Assembly (NCBI GenBank): GCA_027475525.1
Contig: JAMWFC010000049.1
Span: 2,774,947 to 2,838,946, forward strand
From: Macrolepiota albuminosa
Lineage: Eukaryota; Basidiomycota; Agaricomycetes; Agaricales; Agaricaceae
Direction: 5' to 3'
DNA length: 64,000 bases
Part shown: piece after piece, positions 21,601 to 30,566 of the stretch
Position numbering within the stretch: the stretch's first letter is position 1
Layout of the letters: each line of letters begins with the position of its first letter
The notes under the pieces: generated by a model
Told to the model about the DNA's origin: nothing
What the model saw: only the letters and a program-made list of their open reading frames with translations
The model's database searches: none
Program-made: the position numbers and the translations under genes

Positions 21601-21853
21601 GCATGGTTTGAAGTGGCGGATAGCCACTGATCACCGGCTGCTGCGGCGGGTAGCCCGCCGCTGGTTGTTGCTGCTGCTGTGGGAAGCCCACCGCCTGTTG
21701 CGATTGTCCCCACTGGGGCGCATTTTGGGTCAGCGGGGGAGCCATCTGCCCCCCCCCTTCAGCCGACAGTAAGACCGACGGCGTACTCTCAAATTGCTGC
21801 TGCTGTAGCTGCTGCTGCTGCTGGTCACTCACGTCCACGGGCATGCTGTCCAT
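18614..21853 (-). CDS. ORF3 of element J, uncharacterised 1079-residue protein
   Basis: A single intact frame, start ATG 21853 in a good context (CAACCATGG), lying between pol and the 3' LTR on the pol strand. Residues 1-210 are Gln/Pro-rich and probably disordered. About 290-350 is a helical, coiled-coil-like stretch (LLQRLGDNGYDVPAESSF). About 360-560 is basic, Ser/Pro-rich and low complexity. The conserved part is about 575-1000: GRIPDVLGV (about 584), a central helical region, DALHVLLHNQIP (about 883) and IPQWDGWREA (about 940). A related gene lies at the same place in element I. There is no signal peptide, transmembrane segment, zinc knuckle or nuclease motif that I can see. The position is that of env in errantiviruses, but nothing in the protein supports an envelope function. 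A regulatory, nucleic-acid-binding or accessory structural role is open. I recognise no family. Confidence 0.85.
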   Translation of the reverse strand: MDSMPVDVSDQQQQQLQQQQFESTPSVLLSAEGGGQMAPPLTQNAPQWGQSQQAVGFPQQQQQPAAGYPPQQPVISGYPPLQTMQGNFMPQNAPVGGYQPQQPAPGAYAPHHTEGQFQQQAYGGLVSPQAASAWRQLAPVPATGQLGTHPFPQFTALAHYPGMGGVPVMMPYPPAWMGAWGAMPQYSNSHESQAKGGRSIFLSTTVPTDNLERRRAFLVQATAAIERAETLNTERSVGSSSDAPTESLAKLSLLQRLEMPHQSEPSSEEESRPQRDKGKARAVEPTHSQDLVLATLLQRLGDNGYDVPAESSFLRDAEAVVLICRMMDDMDHMRAQRKTDLLALLAARKRQTTPPSQDTDSSKRARRQGVEDAPSRSIKSSVAAPGQEAGLGRDILPYEDVPAPAAPRLIQRLASGASEVASSRPVSVVSTTYSGEQSSRGVSTRPTEAKASQPRKDRRGKQPEVRAYVNVHFPEDAPKGAPGANIPFLPAILVEGLPARLPRCVWAMDPRSEKSEPERLPSPPSDDDWYEEPEEARMESPVPHETAAQRMAHERRNSNRRAKMERRAQNSAKRGAALLEDETGRIPDVLGVVIYRDHTIERQNSFFGVGLAPQFYWSPMTNTIFVGQEAHAARSFEDDKPGNAAATPHNSKVYQVAPRGFPRSPREVRRLHALVNNQFTPLCQRQLGYLLLNEFKRVALNCHPTARDRAMSHLLDEVEYRTIAVPFASPEERESFPRMIVLSRLYRRKEGGKIAFVGLTPPDPKQPFALDYLGSYALLYGRPGTSNVWTGLAMDRAMRIHWRSLFGFALVRALSASRPSKATVHKYLAYVFARPGLYKEAMAEYEAATGRVFEPIHADDPTFEVRAVDIPEASASVFSTSDALHVLLHNQIPVSWADHAYTYGVTYLAHLFFSDSRLYNEAAAIDDERLQRLDHYGTPQSIPQWDGWREATIGDRQRLMLQQQDSCRAYDDALAKGMYLFIGQDIHACEIWTRQYPSDTGDLPDPQPTVLGSTIDPNLTLSPLRDYDDSLPVAGPSGTSYAPAPEDELLDYDMDDATADPFREPGNSPIAPVPDLPTA

Positions 21854-21956
21854 GGTTGGGGAAAAAAGGCGAAAAAGAAATTTCGCCTTTTAAGACGTGT
21901 TTCAGCCACAGCTGCTGACCAACTCAGCCAAGCCGCGATCGGCACTGCCGATCAAA

Positions 21957-22271
21957 TTAAGCGCTGGCACGCTTACTTAATTGATGTGGGCGCTTAACGC
22001 CCTTCAACTCCAAATAACGGTCAAGTGCCGCTAGCTTGGAGCAATGGGAGTGTGGCTCCCATGTTGTGTCCCCCAGGGACCATTGTACCTCAAACTCGAG
22101 CGTGTTACGCTCAGTCCACCGGTGCCCAATTATGCACTTGACGAACCATTCGTCATCGTCTCGAGCCCCAAAATCATAGGGGCCCGGGGTCGCCCTGTTA
22201 GGGAACAGCGCATCGTCAGACGCGCTATAAGGTCGCAACAGCGACACATGAAACTTAGGAACGATGCGTCA
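21957..22271 (-). CDS. element J pol C-terminal chromodomain
   Basis: Directly downstream of the pol stop in the same frame. After RIVPKFHVSLLRPYS comes a chromodomain-like segment: EWFVKCIIGHRW, LEFEVQWSLGDTTWEPHSHC, and a C-terminal helix LAALDRYLEL. Chromodomains of chromoviruses steer integration toward marked histones. A single TGA at 22269-22271 separates it from pol, at a place where element I reads Arg. This looks like a recent CGA to TGA change rather than a designed stop, but readthrough cannot be excluded. Confidence 0.8.
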
Positions 22272-25200
22272 TTCCTGTAATGCCAGAGGCAGCTCCAACA
22301 CGTAGTTGGAGGTACTTGGCTCCGCGTCTAGGACGCGGTATGGGCCTACCCATTTCGGGCAGAGCTTACTTGCCCGTCCCTTTGGGAGTTTCAGATTACG
22401 CATTGATAGGTAGACCAACGCTCCTACTGCTATTGGCGGGTCCGCTCGCCTACGGTGATTGGCGTTTTTCGCCTGGAAGACTCGCGCCTCTATGATGGCG
22501 TCATGCGCCGCTGCGATGTTCTCCAGGGCCTGCCTGGCAAACTCGACAACTCCACGGTGAGCTACCATATCAGCACGAACTTCGTGCAGCATGGAGGGCA
22601 AGTACCCTCCGTTGAGTTCAAAGGGCGCATACCCTGTGGTCTCCGAGATACTCGCGTTAATCGCGAACTCAGTGAGTGGACACCAGTCCACCCAGTCCCG
22701 TTGGTCAGGGCAAACAACTGCCCTCAAAATCTGACCTATACTGCAGTTAACCCGCTCTGTCTGCCCATCCGTCTGCGGATGGAAGGACGTCGACATGAGG
22801 AGTCGCGCTCCTAGCAGTTTGTGGAGTTCTCTCCACCATTGAGACGTGAACTTTGAGTCACGATTGCTCACAATGGTGCTAGGCAGCCCATGCAGCCTAA
22901 CGATCTCCCTCAGGTAGATCCACGACAGCTCCTTAGCCGTCAGCGTAGTTCGCACCGGTATGAGGTGCACCATGCTTGTCATACGACATATGACTACCCA
23001 GAGGTAATCGAACCCTCTGGACTCGGGAAAGGGACCTACGAAGTCCATTCCAATTGAGTCCCAGGGTTTCACCGGCACGGGTAGCTGGTGTAGCTTCCCG
23101 AGAGGGGATCCAGGGGGCAACTTTGCCCTCTGACACGCTGCGCATGACGCGCAAAACTTAGTCACTTCTTGGGCCATACGTGGCCACCAATACCATCTCC
23201 GGATGTAGCCCAACGTCCGGGCGGCACCAAAGTGCCCCACCAGGGCATGGGCCTGATCCAAGACCCGCGTAACAAGAGTACGCGTACGGGGGGCCACCCC
23301 TTGACGGTTCTCTGTCGTGATGAGTCCACCAGGCTCATGCCTGAACCGAGGATGGTCGTCAGGATTGGCGATTATCTCGGCGAAGAGAGGATCATCGCCA
23401 TAGTCCTGCACCACCTCCTGCCGGAAGTCGTCATTGACCAGGCTAGGAGGCTGGGATGAAGGCAATTCGCCTTCGAGCATCTCCGCAAGCGTAACGGGTA
23501 CATCGTGGTGCTCGTGCTCTCTAGTGGACGCTGGATCCATGGCTTCATGCTCCTTGAGCAACTGGGCGGCTACGTCCCGTTCTTCACGCTGCTCTCTGAG
23601 GCGAGTGCTTCGCCTCCGTTCATCGTCACGCATAGCGCATACTTCCAGGACATGCTCCCTGAGCTCCTGGTATCGATGGAGAGGTAAATCCTCTCCATCA
23701 GGGTCTATGCGGCAGTCTGCCTGCACATACTCATGAGGCTCGTGAGCCTCCCCGACTACATCACTCTCAAAGTAGCGTGACAAGCAGTCTGCCACTTTGT
23801 TGAGTTCACCTTTAACATAGGTGATGTCGAACTGGTATCTCGACATGTAGTCTATCCACCGTCGCTGATGCGGCGACAAGTTCACCTGAGTTTTAAAGAA
23901 CTCAAGGGCCTTGTGGTCCGTTATGATGTGGATGGGGTATCCCATCAGCTTATCCTCCCACTTGAGGAGAGCCTCGAGTATGGCAAGAGTCTCCAACTCG
24001 TGCACCGCATAGTTTTGCTGGGCCGTCGTAAACTTCTTCGACATGAACCCTGCTGGGCGGCACGTCTGCCAGCTGCTTCCCTGGCCATACATGGCTCCGA
24101 CGCCTGTCTTGGACATGTCGCAAATGAGCCATATTGGCTTGTCCCGTCTAGGGTCGATTGGTCGAATCACCGGAGTCTTCGTACAGATCCATTTGACCAT
24201 CTCGAAGCACCGCTGGTGCAACGGCCTCCAATTGAACGGTGATCCGTTCTGCGTCATGGCCATAAGTGGCTCAGTATAGGCTGTGACATCGGGCAAGAAG
24301 CTCGATATGTAGTTGACAAGGCCAACGAATCGTTGGATATCATTGTAGTTTTGGGGCGTGCGCCACTCCCGAATACGATCGAGCTTGTCCTGATCAGGGT
24401 GGATACCCCGCTCATCTATGACATGCCCTAGGCAGTCTATACTCTGAGCATAGAGCTCACATTTTTTCCACTTCAAGTACAACTTGTACTTGCGCAGTCG
24501 TTCGAATACGACTCTGAGGTGCTGTTCATGCTCCTCCATAGTATCCGAGTAGATGAATATGTCATCTAAGTAGACGTGCATGAACCGTCCTATTACGTCT
24601 CGGAAGATAGAGGTCATTAGCCTCTGGAAAGTTGCTGGAGCATTGCAGTCTCCGATCTGCATTATATTGCTCGTGAATGTACCCATGATCGACGCAAATA
24701 CGGTCTTTGGAATGTCCTCGGTGCGAATGCGCACCTGCTCGTAGGTGTCAGTAAGGTCAATCTTCGAGCGATACTTCGCCCGAGCCACGTCTTCCCGGAT
24801 CACCTCTTGATCTGGTAAAGGAGTTACATCCTTTATGGTATTGTCATTGCGCTGACGCGCATCAAGAGCTGTTCGAAGGGTTCCATCCTTCTTCGGGATG
24901 CACAATAACGGTGCAGCTTGAGCGGTGGTGCATGGGGACCACCATTGAGCATTCAAATAGCGATTAGTCTTATCGCGTAGTTGCTCCTGGAGGGCGCGCA
25001 GGCAGCACGGCAAGTGGTACTTATACTGCTTGCTCTCATCTATGAGATTAATCTCATGGTTCACCTCCCGCCATGGCGGCAGCTCCTCCTTGGTCCCGTT
25101 GACCATGTCGGCGAATTCTTCTTGCCATTGCTGACGCAACCGAGGAATATCTTCCTCACAAAGGCTTGTCGCCTTCTGCTTCCCCTTCATGCGTACCGGG

Positions 25201-25832
25201 GGAAGTACTTCCACCGTCTCTGAGGGTGGCCGAGGCGGCGGTGCGTGCTGTTCTCGCATTGCGAGCACCCAATTGACACTGTCATCAGGTATATGTAGTC
25301 TCAGCGGGGCACCCGCTGCCGCTGCCTTATAAGCCACGAGGCTTCTTCCCTCACGTACAAGCGAGTACGCTACGGATACCTCGTCCGGGGCTGGCTGGCG
25401 ATACGCTGGTTTGACGGTCATCCGTCTCTGGTGCGCATTTTGCGCACACGTGGCTGCCACCAGCTCGTTCCACTCTTGCGGCATTCGGGGGTCGTATGCC
25501 CAGTCGTACTCCGGTAGGGGAGCTGGTCGCTCCCATAGGGACCGTGTGTCCCCCTCTACTGAGGCTTCCGCCTCTCGGATGCTGTCTTTCAAGTCTTCCA
25601 ACTTGACTCGTGAGGACGTAGGTGGGCATACATCCACTGAGTCCTCCCGTCGTCTCGCCTTTCGATGGTGTTTGTCCGGAGGCCTTGCGCCTCGAATCTC
25701 AGGAGCAATTATTCGCTCGTTGCTCCTCTTGGAGGCTTGATACTCCTCCTCGCTCATCATTACCACGTTGTGGTCTGCTCTCAGTCCAGGCATAGCCTGC
25801 ACTTCCTCCTCCACATCCTCCACGGCCGGCAC
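22269..25832 (-). CDS. element J pol: reverse transcriptase, RNase H, integrase
   Basis: An intact frame of 1187 residues. In order: an acidic N-terminal linker, then RT with PKKDGTLRTALDARQRND and the catalytic YLDD at about 421. RNase H follows with ICDMSKTGVGAM (about 570), HELETLAILEALLKWED (about 611) and TDHKALEF. Integrase has an HHCC zinc domain (HALVGHFGAARTL ... CASCAACQ, about 860-895), D at GMDFVGPF, D/N at VSNRDSKF and E at GQTERVN, and the C-terminal GPY/F module at WVGPYRV. It copies the element RNA and inserts the DNA. It lies in the same frame as gag, separated from it by a TGA and five sense codons; the first Met is not obvious, so it may be made by readthrough or is a fused frame. 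Confidence 0.95.
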   Translation of the reverse strand: MPAVEDVEEEVQAMPGLRADHNVVMMSEEEYQASKRSNERIIAPEIRGARPPDKHHRKARRREDSVDVCPPTSSRVKLEDLKDSIREAEASVEGDTRSLWERPAPLPEYDWAYDPRMPQEWNELVAATCAQNAHQRRMTVKPAYRQPAPDEVSVAYSLVREGRSLVAYKAAAAGAPLRLHIPDDSVNWVLAMREQHAPPPRPPSETVEVLPPVRMKGKQKATSLCEEDIPRLRQQWQEEFADMVNGTKEELPPWREVNHEINLIDESKQYKYHLPCCLRALQEQLRDKTNRYLNAQWWSPCTTAQAAPLLCIPKKDGTLRTALDARQRNDNTIKDVTPLPDQEVIREDVARAKYRSKIDLTDTYEQVRIRTEDIPKTVFASIMGTFTSNIMQIGDCNAPATFQRLMTSIFRDVIGRFMHVYLDDIFIYSDTMEEHEQHLRVVFERLRKYKLYLKWKKCELYAQSIDCLGHVIDERGIHPDQDKLDRIREWRTPQNYNDIQRFVGLVNYISSFLPDVTAYTEPLMAMTQNGSPFNWRPLHQRCFEMVKWICTKTPVIRPIDPRRDKPIWLICDMSKTGVGAMYGQGSSWQTCRPAGFMSKKFTTAQQNYAVHELETLAILEALLKWEDKLMGYPIHIITDHKALEFFKTQVNLSPHQRRWIDYMSRYQFDITYVKGELNKVADCLSRYFESDVVGEAHEPHEYVQADCRIDPDGEDLPLHRYQELREHVLEVCAMRDDERRRSTRLREQREERDVAAQLLKEHEAMDPASTREHEHHDVPVTLAEMLEGELPSSQPPSLVNDDFRQEVVQDYGDDPLFAEIIANPDDHPRFRHEPGGLITTENRQGVAPRTRTLVTRVLDQAHALVGHFGAARTLGYIRRWYWWPRMAQEVTKFCASCAACQRAKLPPGSPLGKLHQLPVPVKPWDSIGMDFVGPFPESRGFDYLWVVICRMTSMVHLIPVRTTLTAKELSWIYLREIVRLHGLPSTIVSNRDSKFTSQWWRELHKLLGARLLMSTSFHPQTDGQTERVNCSIGQILRAVVCPDQRDWVDWCPLTEFAINASISETTGYAPFELNGGYLPSMLHEVRADMVAHRGVVEFARQALENIAAAHDAIIEARVFQAKNANHRRRADPPIAVGALVYLSMRNLKLPKGRASKLCPKWVGPYRVLDAEPSTSNYVLELPLALQE

Positions 25833-25847
25833 TCTGCGCCGGCCAAG

Positions 25848-28800
25848 TCATGGAGAGTCCTTGCGTTTCTCCGTAGTGCGATGACGTCGCAGACGATTAT
25901 CAGTGTCGTCTGCTGTTGCTCGTTCGGCTGGGATCACTTTCCCATTCACTAGTACCTGACATTGGTCAAAGTCTAGTATGACTTTGTTACGCCGCATGAA
26001 TGGCGTTCCCAGTATCATATCGTAGCGATCGAAGTTCGCTACATCCATGTATTCCCGGCTACGTGAGCCCGGCGTTTGGACATTCACATTTGTCCCATAC
26101 TGCACCATGGCTCGGCTCCCTACGGTGCCCAGCTGTAACGCCAATGGCGTATCCAACTCCTGCACGGATATTCCGTACACATGGGCGAACTGGGGTGTTA
26201 TGCCCGATGTGGTACTCCCAGAGTCCCATAGGGTCCATGCCTTGTGGCCGTCTACGTCCACATACGAGACCAGGCACTCCTTGTCTGCTCGTTTCAATGT
26301 TGGGTGCTGCAAAGTGCCCTCTGCACAATGAAGGGTCACCTTCTTCATCCAAACCACGTTATTCCGTTCGGGGTCATTTGCGGACGGCCAATCCGTCATC
26401 GCCGCTAGGCACTCAGAGTCGCTGTCGCGACTGTAATACTCATTGTTGTAGACGTCGTCATATACGTCGACTGTGACGTACTCCTCCCCCTCCACGACCA
26501 CACTCTCGGGCTCGGCGCCCGATGCCTCCTCTGGGGGCTCCTGGTCGTTCGTGGGGTTCTCCGCCTCAGAGTCAGCAGATACGTCTCCATCACTCCCACT
26601 CGCGGCTGCAGTATGTGCAGCTCGAAGGTGGGCGCAGGGTGTATACCCCTTCCTCGGGGGTCCTGGCTTCGCAGGGCAGTTGGTAGCGTAGTGGCCTGGT
26701 TGGCCACACGCGAAGCAAGTCCCCGTCTGACCTGGTGGGTTGGCCGGTTTGAAGTCCGGCCTTGATTTAGGACGTTCTCCATCCGGCGCCCGCTCTGGGC
26801 GTGGGCGGCTCCATCCTCGGTTCGCAACAGGGGTCTTGCGTACAACAAACCGCGTGTTGCGGTCACGATCCAAATCGGTCTTCTTGGCCAGGAAGGTCCC
26901 CACATGCTGACCCCGTGAGGGCGTCCCACCAGGCGGTAGTCGCCTGGATCCCCCTTTGTGTCCACTCCAATGTTTGTAGTGGTTAGCAGTCTTCAGAGAC
27001 TGCTCATACCGGATGGCATATGCCACGAATTCTTCCACATCGTTGACTTCTGGGGACAAGCCATCCTCACGTATCAAATAGCGGCGCATATCCGCTGGAA
27101 TGCCATCCAAGAATGTTTCGAGCATTGTATACCCGTCCGGGTATACTGCCATGTTCTGGGCATGGTCATTAAGGGTATCATAGAACCCTTGTACTCCCAA
27201 CTTCTCAGTGTACTTGGCGGACTGGAAGTCCCGCCTTGCATCCTGAAGCGTTGAGGGGTGTACGAATCGATTGTACAGTCCTGTAAGGACTCCTTTAAAC
27301 GTCCAGTCATATTGGACACGGTTGACGTGCAGTACTGCCCGTTGAAACCAACCCATGGCCTCTCCGGCCAAGAACTCAGGCAGAACAAAAATTTGTTCTC
27401 GTTCCATACGGTCACCTCCGTATAAGCACATGGCAAGATGGGTGCATACATCCATTGCCCAATCTTCCAGGTCGCTGAACTTGGACGTGCCTGTATAGGC
27501 GCGAATGTGCCTACTGTCTGCTTTACGCAGCTTCACTCCGTCTGGTAACCGTAAGGTTACGCCCAGGGCATCATCGACTACTTGATGCAGGCGATCGTGC
27601 ATGGCTTCCCACTGACCCGGGGATCTAGTCGCCAAATCAGCGGCATGGGGAAGTGACTTTCCCCGTCCACCTTGCGGGGGACGTCCCGAGCCTCCTCGAC
27701 TGTGGGCATAATTGCCCTCGTCTCGAGGAATCAACCTAGGGCCGTCATCCCGGCCGTTACCAGGGACATCACATCTCGTGGCGCCATCTCGATCGAGGAA
27801 GTCTCCTCGATCATGATCGTTGCGCCGCCCTGGACCTGGAGAAGCTTGATTCTCCTGACCCTGCGTGACGAATTGACGACGCATCTCATCAATGGGCTTA
27901 GTGCCCTCGAATACAATGCCCTGATCGTCTATAAAGGACTGTCCCTTAGTCCTGAGGTCGCCATTGCGCATACGTTGGTACGCGACTCTGTCGCTCAACG
28001 TTTCGGCCATGGGCACGCGCGGCATCACGGATGCCTCGCTTTCCACTTTGAGCACAGTGCTATCGTGCCCATCCGGACCTGACATATCTGTCCTACGGTC
28101 ATGGTTACGCATGTGCGGGGGCTCCTCACGCCACCCTGGTCCTGCTGGAGTATAAAAAGTACTCACCGGTCGTACTTCGGGCACTTCTTGCGCCCGTGCT
28201 AGTGCCTCCACTAGCTCGATTCCGACGTCTTGATTGCGTCGTGCCGAGCATTCCTCGGACGTGTGGCTCCAGGGGGTCGAGACCCCCGATTGCCGTGTGG
28301 CCTTACGCTGCACATACATTTGCAGCTCCATAGTGAGCACTCTCACCATCAAATCAGTATATTTCGTACTGAATACATTGGGCACTTCGTGCCCTTGTCG
28401 CCTAAGTGCTACTATATGGGCTGACGCGTAGCGCTCGAGTTGCGCTTGGGTGGTGTATTTCATCACCTCTGGGTGCAAGTCCCAGAACACCCGCAAGCGC
28501 ATGGTGTACGCGGTTTTTAGCCGCTGTTCCTCTGCTCCGACGTCGTCGTCACTTGACGACTCCATCACCTCCTCTGGAAGCTCTACAACCTCCGGAGCTT
28601 CCTCCACTGCTGGTGTGCGTGGAAATCGATCTTCCACGCGGTATCCTTCAGGCCTTGCAGCCTCCTCCGGTACCTCTTCTAAGCGGGCTTCCGCTACTTT
28701 AGAAGGCATTGGACCCGCTGTGGACCGCCTGGTCCCACTGCTCCGGCTCGCAGGGAGGGTTCTCCCAGTCCGTACTGTCGACTCGGCGTCTCCTGGGGCG

Positions 28801-29177
28801 CCATAGGCGCCGGTTGACTGTCGGCCGTTCTGCGGAGGTCCTTTGGAAGCCAATTGGCTAGACCGTCGCGGTCCTCCTGGCAACTGCGTACCTGGGGGCG
28901 TTAATCCCCCGGGCATCTTGTCTTGGAGGCGTTGCAGACCGTCCTGTTGTGAGCTTTCAGCTCTCCGGGCCTCGCTCTCATTCCCGGCCAGGTCGGCACT
29001 CTGACCTCGGTCTCGAGCCTTGGGTCTTACCTGACCCGCATTGGACGCTGACGCGTCCTGGGTGTCTGCTGGGTCTCCCCATAGGTCGTGGGCATTTCGC
29101 CCGCCGTCAGTGGGCGCTGCAGGTATGGGATTACTCATTGATCCCCTGTTTGAAATTTGCACGGTGTGGCTGTGCAA
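25848..29177 (-). CDS. element J gag-protease polyprotein
   Basis: An intact frame of 1109 residues. The first 190 or so are Pro/Ser/Gly-rich and probably disordered. A helical block around 230-310 is shared with element I. The capsid-like region lies at about 540-760 (FSDLEDWAMDVCTHLAMCLYGGD, then RAVLHVNRVQYDWTFKGVL). A zinc knuckle CFACGQPGHYATNC sits at about 820. After an acidic stretch comes an aspartic protease with active site LWDSGSTTSGIT at about 982 and the flap and closing motif YDMILGTPFMRRNKV. It forms virus-like particles and matures the polyproteins. The TGA at 25848-25850 is the only stop before pol. Confidence 0.95.
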   Translation of the reverse strand: MHSHTVQISNRGSMSNPIPAAPTDGGRNAHDLWGDPADTQDASASNAGQVRPKARDRGQSADLAGNESEARRAESSQQDGLQRLQDKMPGGLTPPGTQLPGGPRRSSQLASKGPPQNGRQSTGAYGAPGDAESTVRTGRTLPASRSSGTRRSTAGPMPSKVAEARLEEVPEEAARPEGYRVEDRFPRTPAVEEAPEVVELPEEVMESSSDDDVGAEEQRLKTAYTMRLRVFWDLHPEVMKYTTQAQLERYASAHIVALRRQGHEVPNVFSTKYTDLMVRVLTMELQMYVQRKATRQSGVSTPWSHTSEECSARRNQDVGIELVEALARAQEVPEVRPVSTFYTPAGPGWREEPPHMRNHDRRTDMSGPDGHDSTVLKVESEASVMPRVPMAETLSDRVAYQRMRNGDLRTKGQSFIDDQGIVFEGTKPIDEMRRQFVTQGQENQASPGPGRRNDHDRGDFLDRDGATRCDVPGNGRDDGPRLIPRDEGNYAHSRGGSGRPPQGGRGKSLPHAADLATRSPGQWEAMHDRLHQVVDDALGVTLRLPDGVKLRKADSRHIRAYTGTSKFSDLEDWAMDVCTHLAMCLYGGDRMEREQIFVLPEFLAGEAMGWFQRAVLHVNRVQYDWTFKGVLTGLYNRFVHPSTLQDARRDFQSAKYTEKLGVQGFYDTLNDHAQNMAVYPDGYTMLETFLDGIPADMRRYLIREDGLSPEVNDVEEFVAYAIRYEQSLKTANHYKHWSGHKGGSRRLPPGGTPSRGQHVGTFLAKKTDLDRDRNTRFVVRKTPVANRGWSRPRPERAPDGERPKSRPDFKPANPPGQTGTCFACGQPGHYATNCPAKPGPPRKGYTPCAHLRAAHTAAASGSDGDVSADSEAENPTNDQEPPEEASGAEPESVVVEGEEYVTVDVYDDVYNNEYYSRDSDSECLAAMTDWPSANDPERNNVVWMKKVTLHCAEGTLQHPTLKRADKECLVSYVDVDGHKAWTLWDSGSTTSGITPQFAHVYGISVQELDTPLALQLGTVGSRAMVQYGTNVNVQTPGSRSREYMDVANFDRYDMILGTPFMRRNKVILDFDQCQVLVNGKVIPAERATADDTDNRLRRHRTTEKRKDSP

Positions 29178-29257
29178 GAAGCTCGAGAAGCTGATAGAGT
29201 TCTGTCAACGAACTCAACGACTGACGTCAGATGCTAGGCAATAGATCCTAGCTGGCG

Positions 29258-29269
29258 GATTCAAAAAAA
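29258..29269 (-). promoter_or_regulatory. element J presumed primer site next to 5' LTR
   Basis: On the element strand the LTR is followed by TTTTTTGAATC, with no TGG start for a tRNA 3' end. TGAATC is complementary to GATTCA in the LTR (29318-29323). Element I has TAAATC and GATTTA in the same two places. Confidence 0.35.
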
Positions 29270-29504
29270 TGTAACGAAGTTACGAAGTTTAGAGAGCTTA
29301 GTGTGCACACACGACACTGAATCAGACCAGACCGGTCTATTGACAATGTAGTATACACGAAAATAAGCTGCTTTGTAAGCAGCTGGTAAACTAAGTTATA
29401 TAGTAATGTAATTAATATTATATTATAATAAATATAATATAATAATATCTACTGTAAAGTAAGTAAAGCTATGTGGCCAACGCCACATAGCGGGCTACGC
29501 TACA
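29270..29504 (-). repeat. element J 5' LTR
   Basis: 235 bp, TGTAAC...GCTACA, with the same hairpin and AT-rich core as the 3' LTR. A TATATAA-type box on the element strand lies near 29396-29402 and is a reasonable promoter candidate. Confidence 0.95.
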
Positions 29505-29509
29505 ACTGA

Positions 29510-30219
29510 GCAAGTAAACTTTGTATTCTATACCCCATTTGCCCCCAACATCCTTGAATTCTTCCTTGTCACTTGCTAGTGATGTGTTATCTTACTTATA
29601 TTTGATCACATCTGATATTACTAAAAACCTTTTGGCAGACACTTATTTTATTTCCACACCTTCCTCTAAAGAACTGTTTATACCTGGATTTGCTATACAA
29701 GGCAGATCTATGTACAGTTCATTTGCTAACGCTAATACTCCAAAGTGCAAAGGGGTCCAAGTTAAGAAGAAATACAAACCTGTAGCGCTAAAGACAAAAC
29801 TGGTCACAGGTTTGGTCTCTGAAGAATTTCATATTGAACAGCACATCATAGGCAATCTGCTAGTGACATTACCTGAACTCGACCTGAACCCACCTATATT
29901 TGAACCTACCAGACAATTTACAACAGAGCAACAAGTGCTATTTTATAGTGCCCACAATACTGGCTTTTTAACAATGGTGGAGCTAGATATACTTGACGAC
30001 ATTATGCAAAAACACAATGAAGTGTTTGCCTGGGATGACATGGAACAAGGCAAGCTACGGAACAATTTCTTCCTGCCAGTCATTATTCCAATTATACTGC
30101 ATGTCCCATAGACAGAGCATAACTGACCTATACTGCCAGGCATAGAAGCTGAAGTCTGCCAAATCATTTGCTCCAAGATAGCAGCAGGCATTTATGAACT
30201 GTCAAATTCAGCCTACTGC
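29510..30219 (+). pseudogene. element K pol linker, continuation after J
   Basis: The frame 29521-30111 reads the segment between protease and RT of this gypsy type: KYKPVALKTKLVTG, then EEFHIEQHIIGNLL, then EVFAWDDMEQGKLRNNFF and VIIPIILHVP. After a stop it continues to AAGIYELSNSAY at 30219, where LTR H begins. The next codons of K resume at 44034 with SWWFCVLKK, so the RT start was cut by H exactly there. Confidence 0.85.
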
Positions 30220-30566
30220 TGATGATGCCTGAACAAGGCTGAGTACCAGAGGGGGTGTAGGGTGCACTATCACTAGTGCCACTACTTAGTCAATATAGCT
30301 TTGGGCACACTAAGTATTTGAGGAAGTCTCAGACAGAGTTCCAGAGAACACACAGTAAGCAAGAGGTTGGTGGCTAAGGAAGTGGGTGATTGGAGGTGCT
30401 TGTGTAAGACTCCAAAACATAGCAAGAAAGCACTAAGAGTCACTAAGAAAAAGCACTAGAAAATGTGGAATCATTGCTAAGAGGAACTAAGAGATCTGGG
30501 GAAGTTGCTAAGAGACAGTGCTAGGAGGTGCAGGAAAGGGTCGCTAAGAGGCGCTAAGTATTAGCA

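Larger units (their letters stand above)
18334..29504 (-). mobile_element. element J, near-intact Ty3/gypsy with ORF3
   Basis: An 11.2-kb LTR retrotransposon on the minus strand, flanked by a perfect ACTGA duplication (18329-18333 and 29505-29509). LTRs of 235 bp differ at one base. Order along the element: 5' LTR, gag-protease (1109 codons), pol (1187 codons), chromodomain, ORF3 (1079 codons), polypurine tract, 3' LTR. It is much richer in G+C than the DNA around it. It was inserted into the gag-pol region of element K. Confidence 0.95.

Noticed and set aside
19000..21800. Long frames on the opposite strand of ORF3 and of J pol
   Set aside because: They overlap intact coding frames in G+C-rich DNA and show no motifs; they are shadows.
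18614..21853. ORF3 as an envelope glycoprotein
   Set aside because: No signal peptide, transmembrane segment, cysteine pattern or cleavage site is visible; only the position suggests it.
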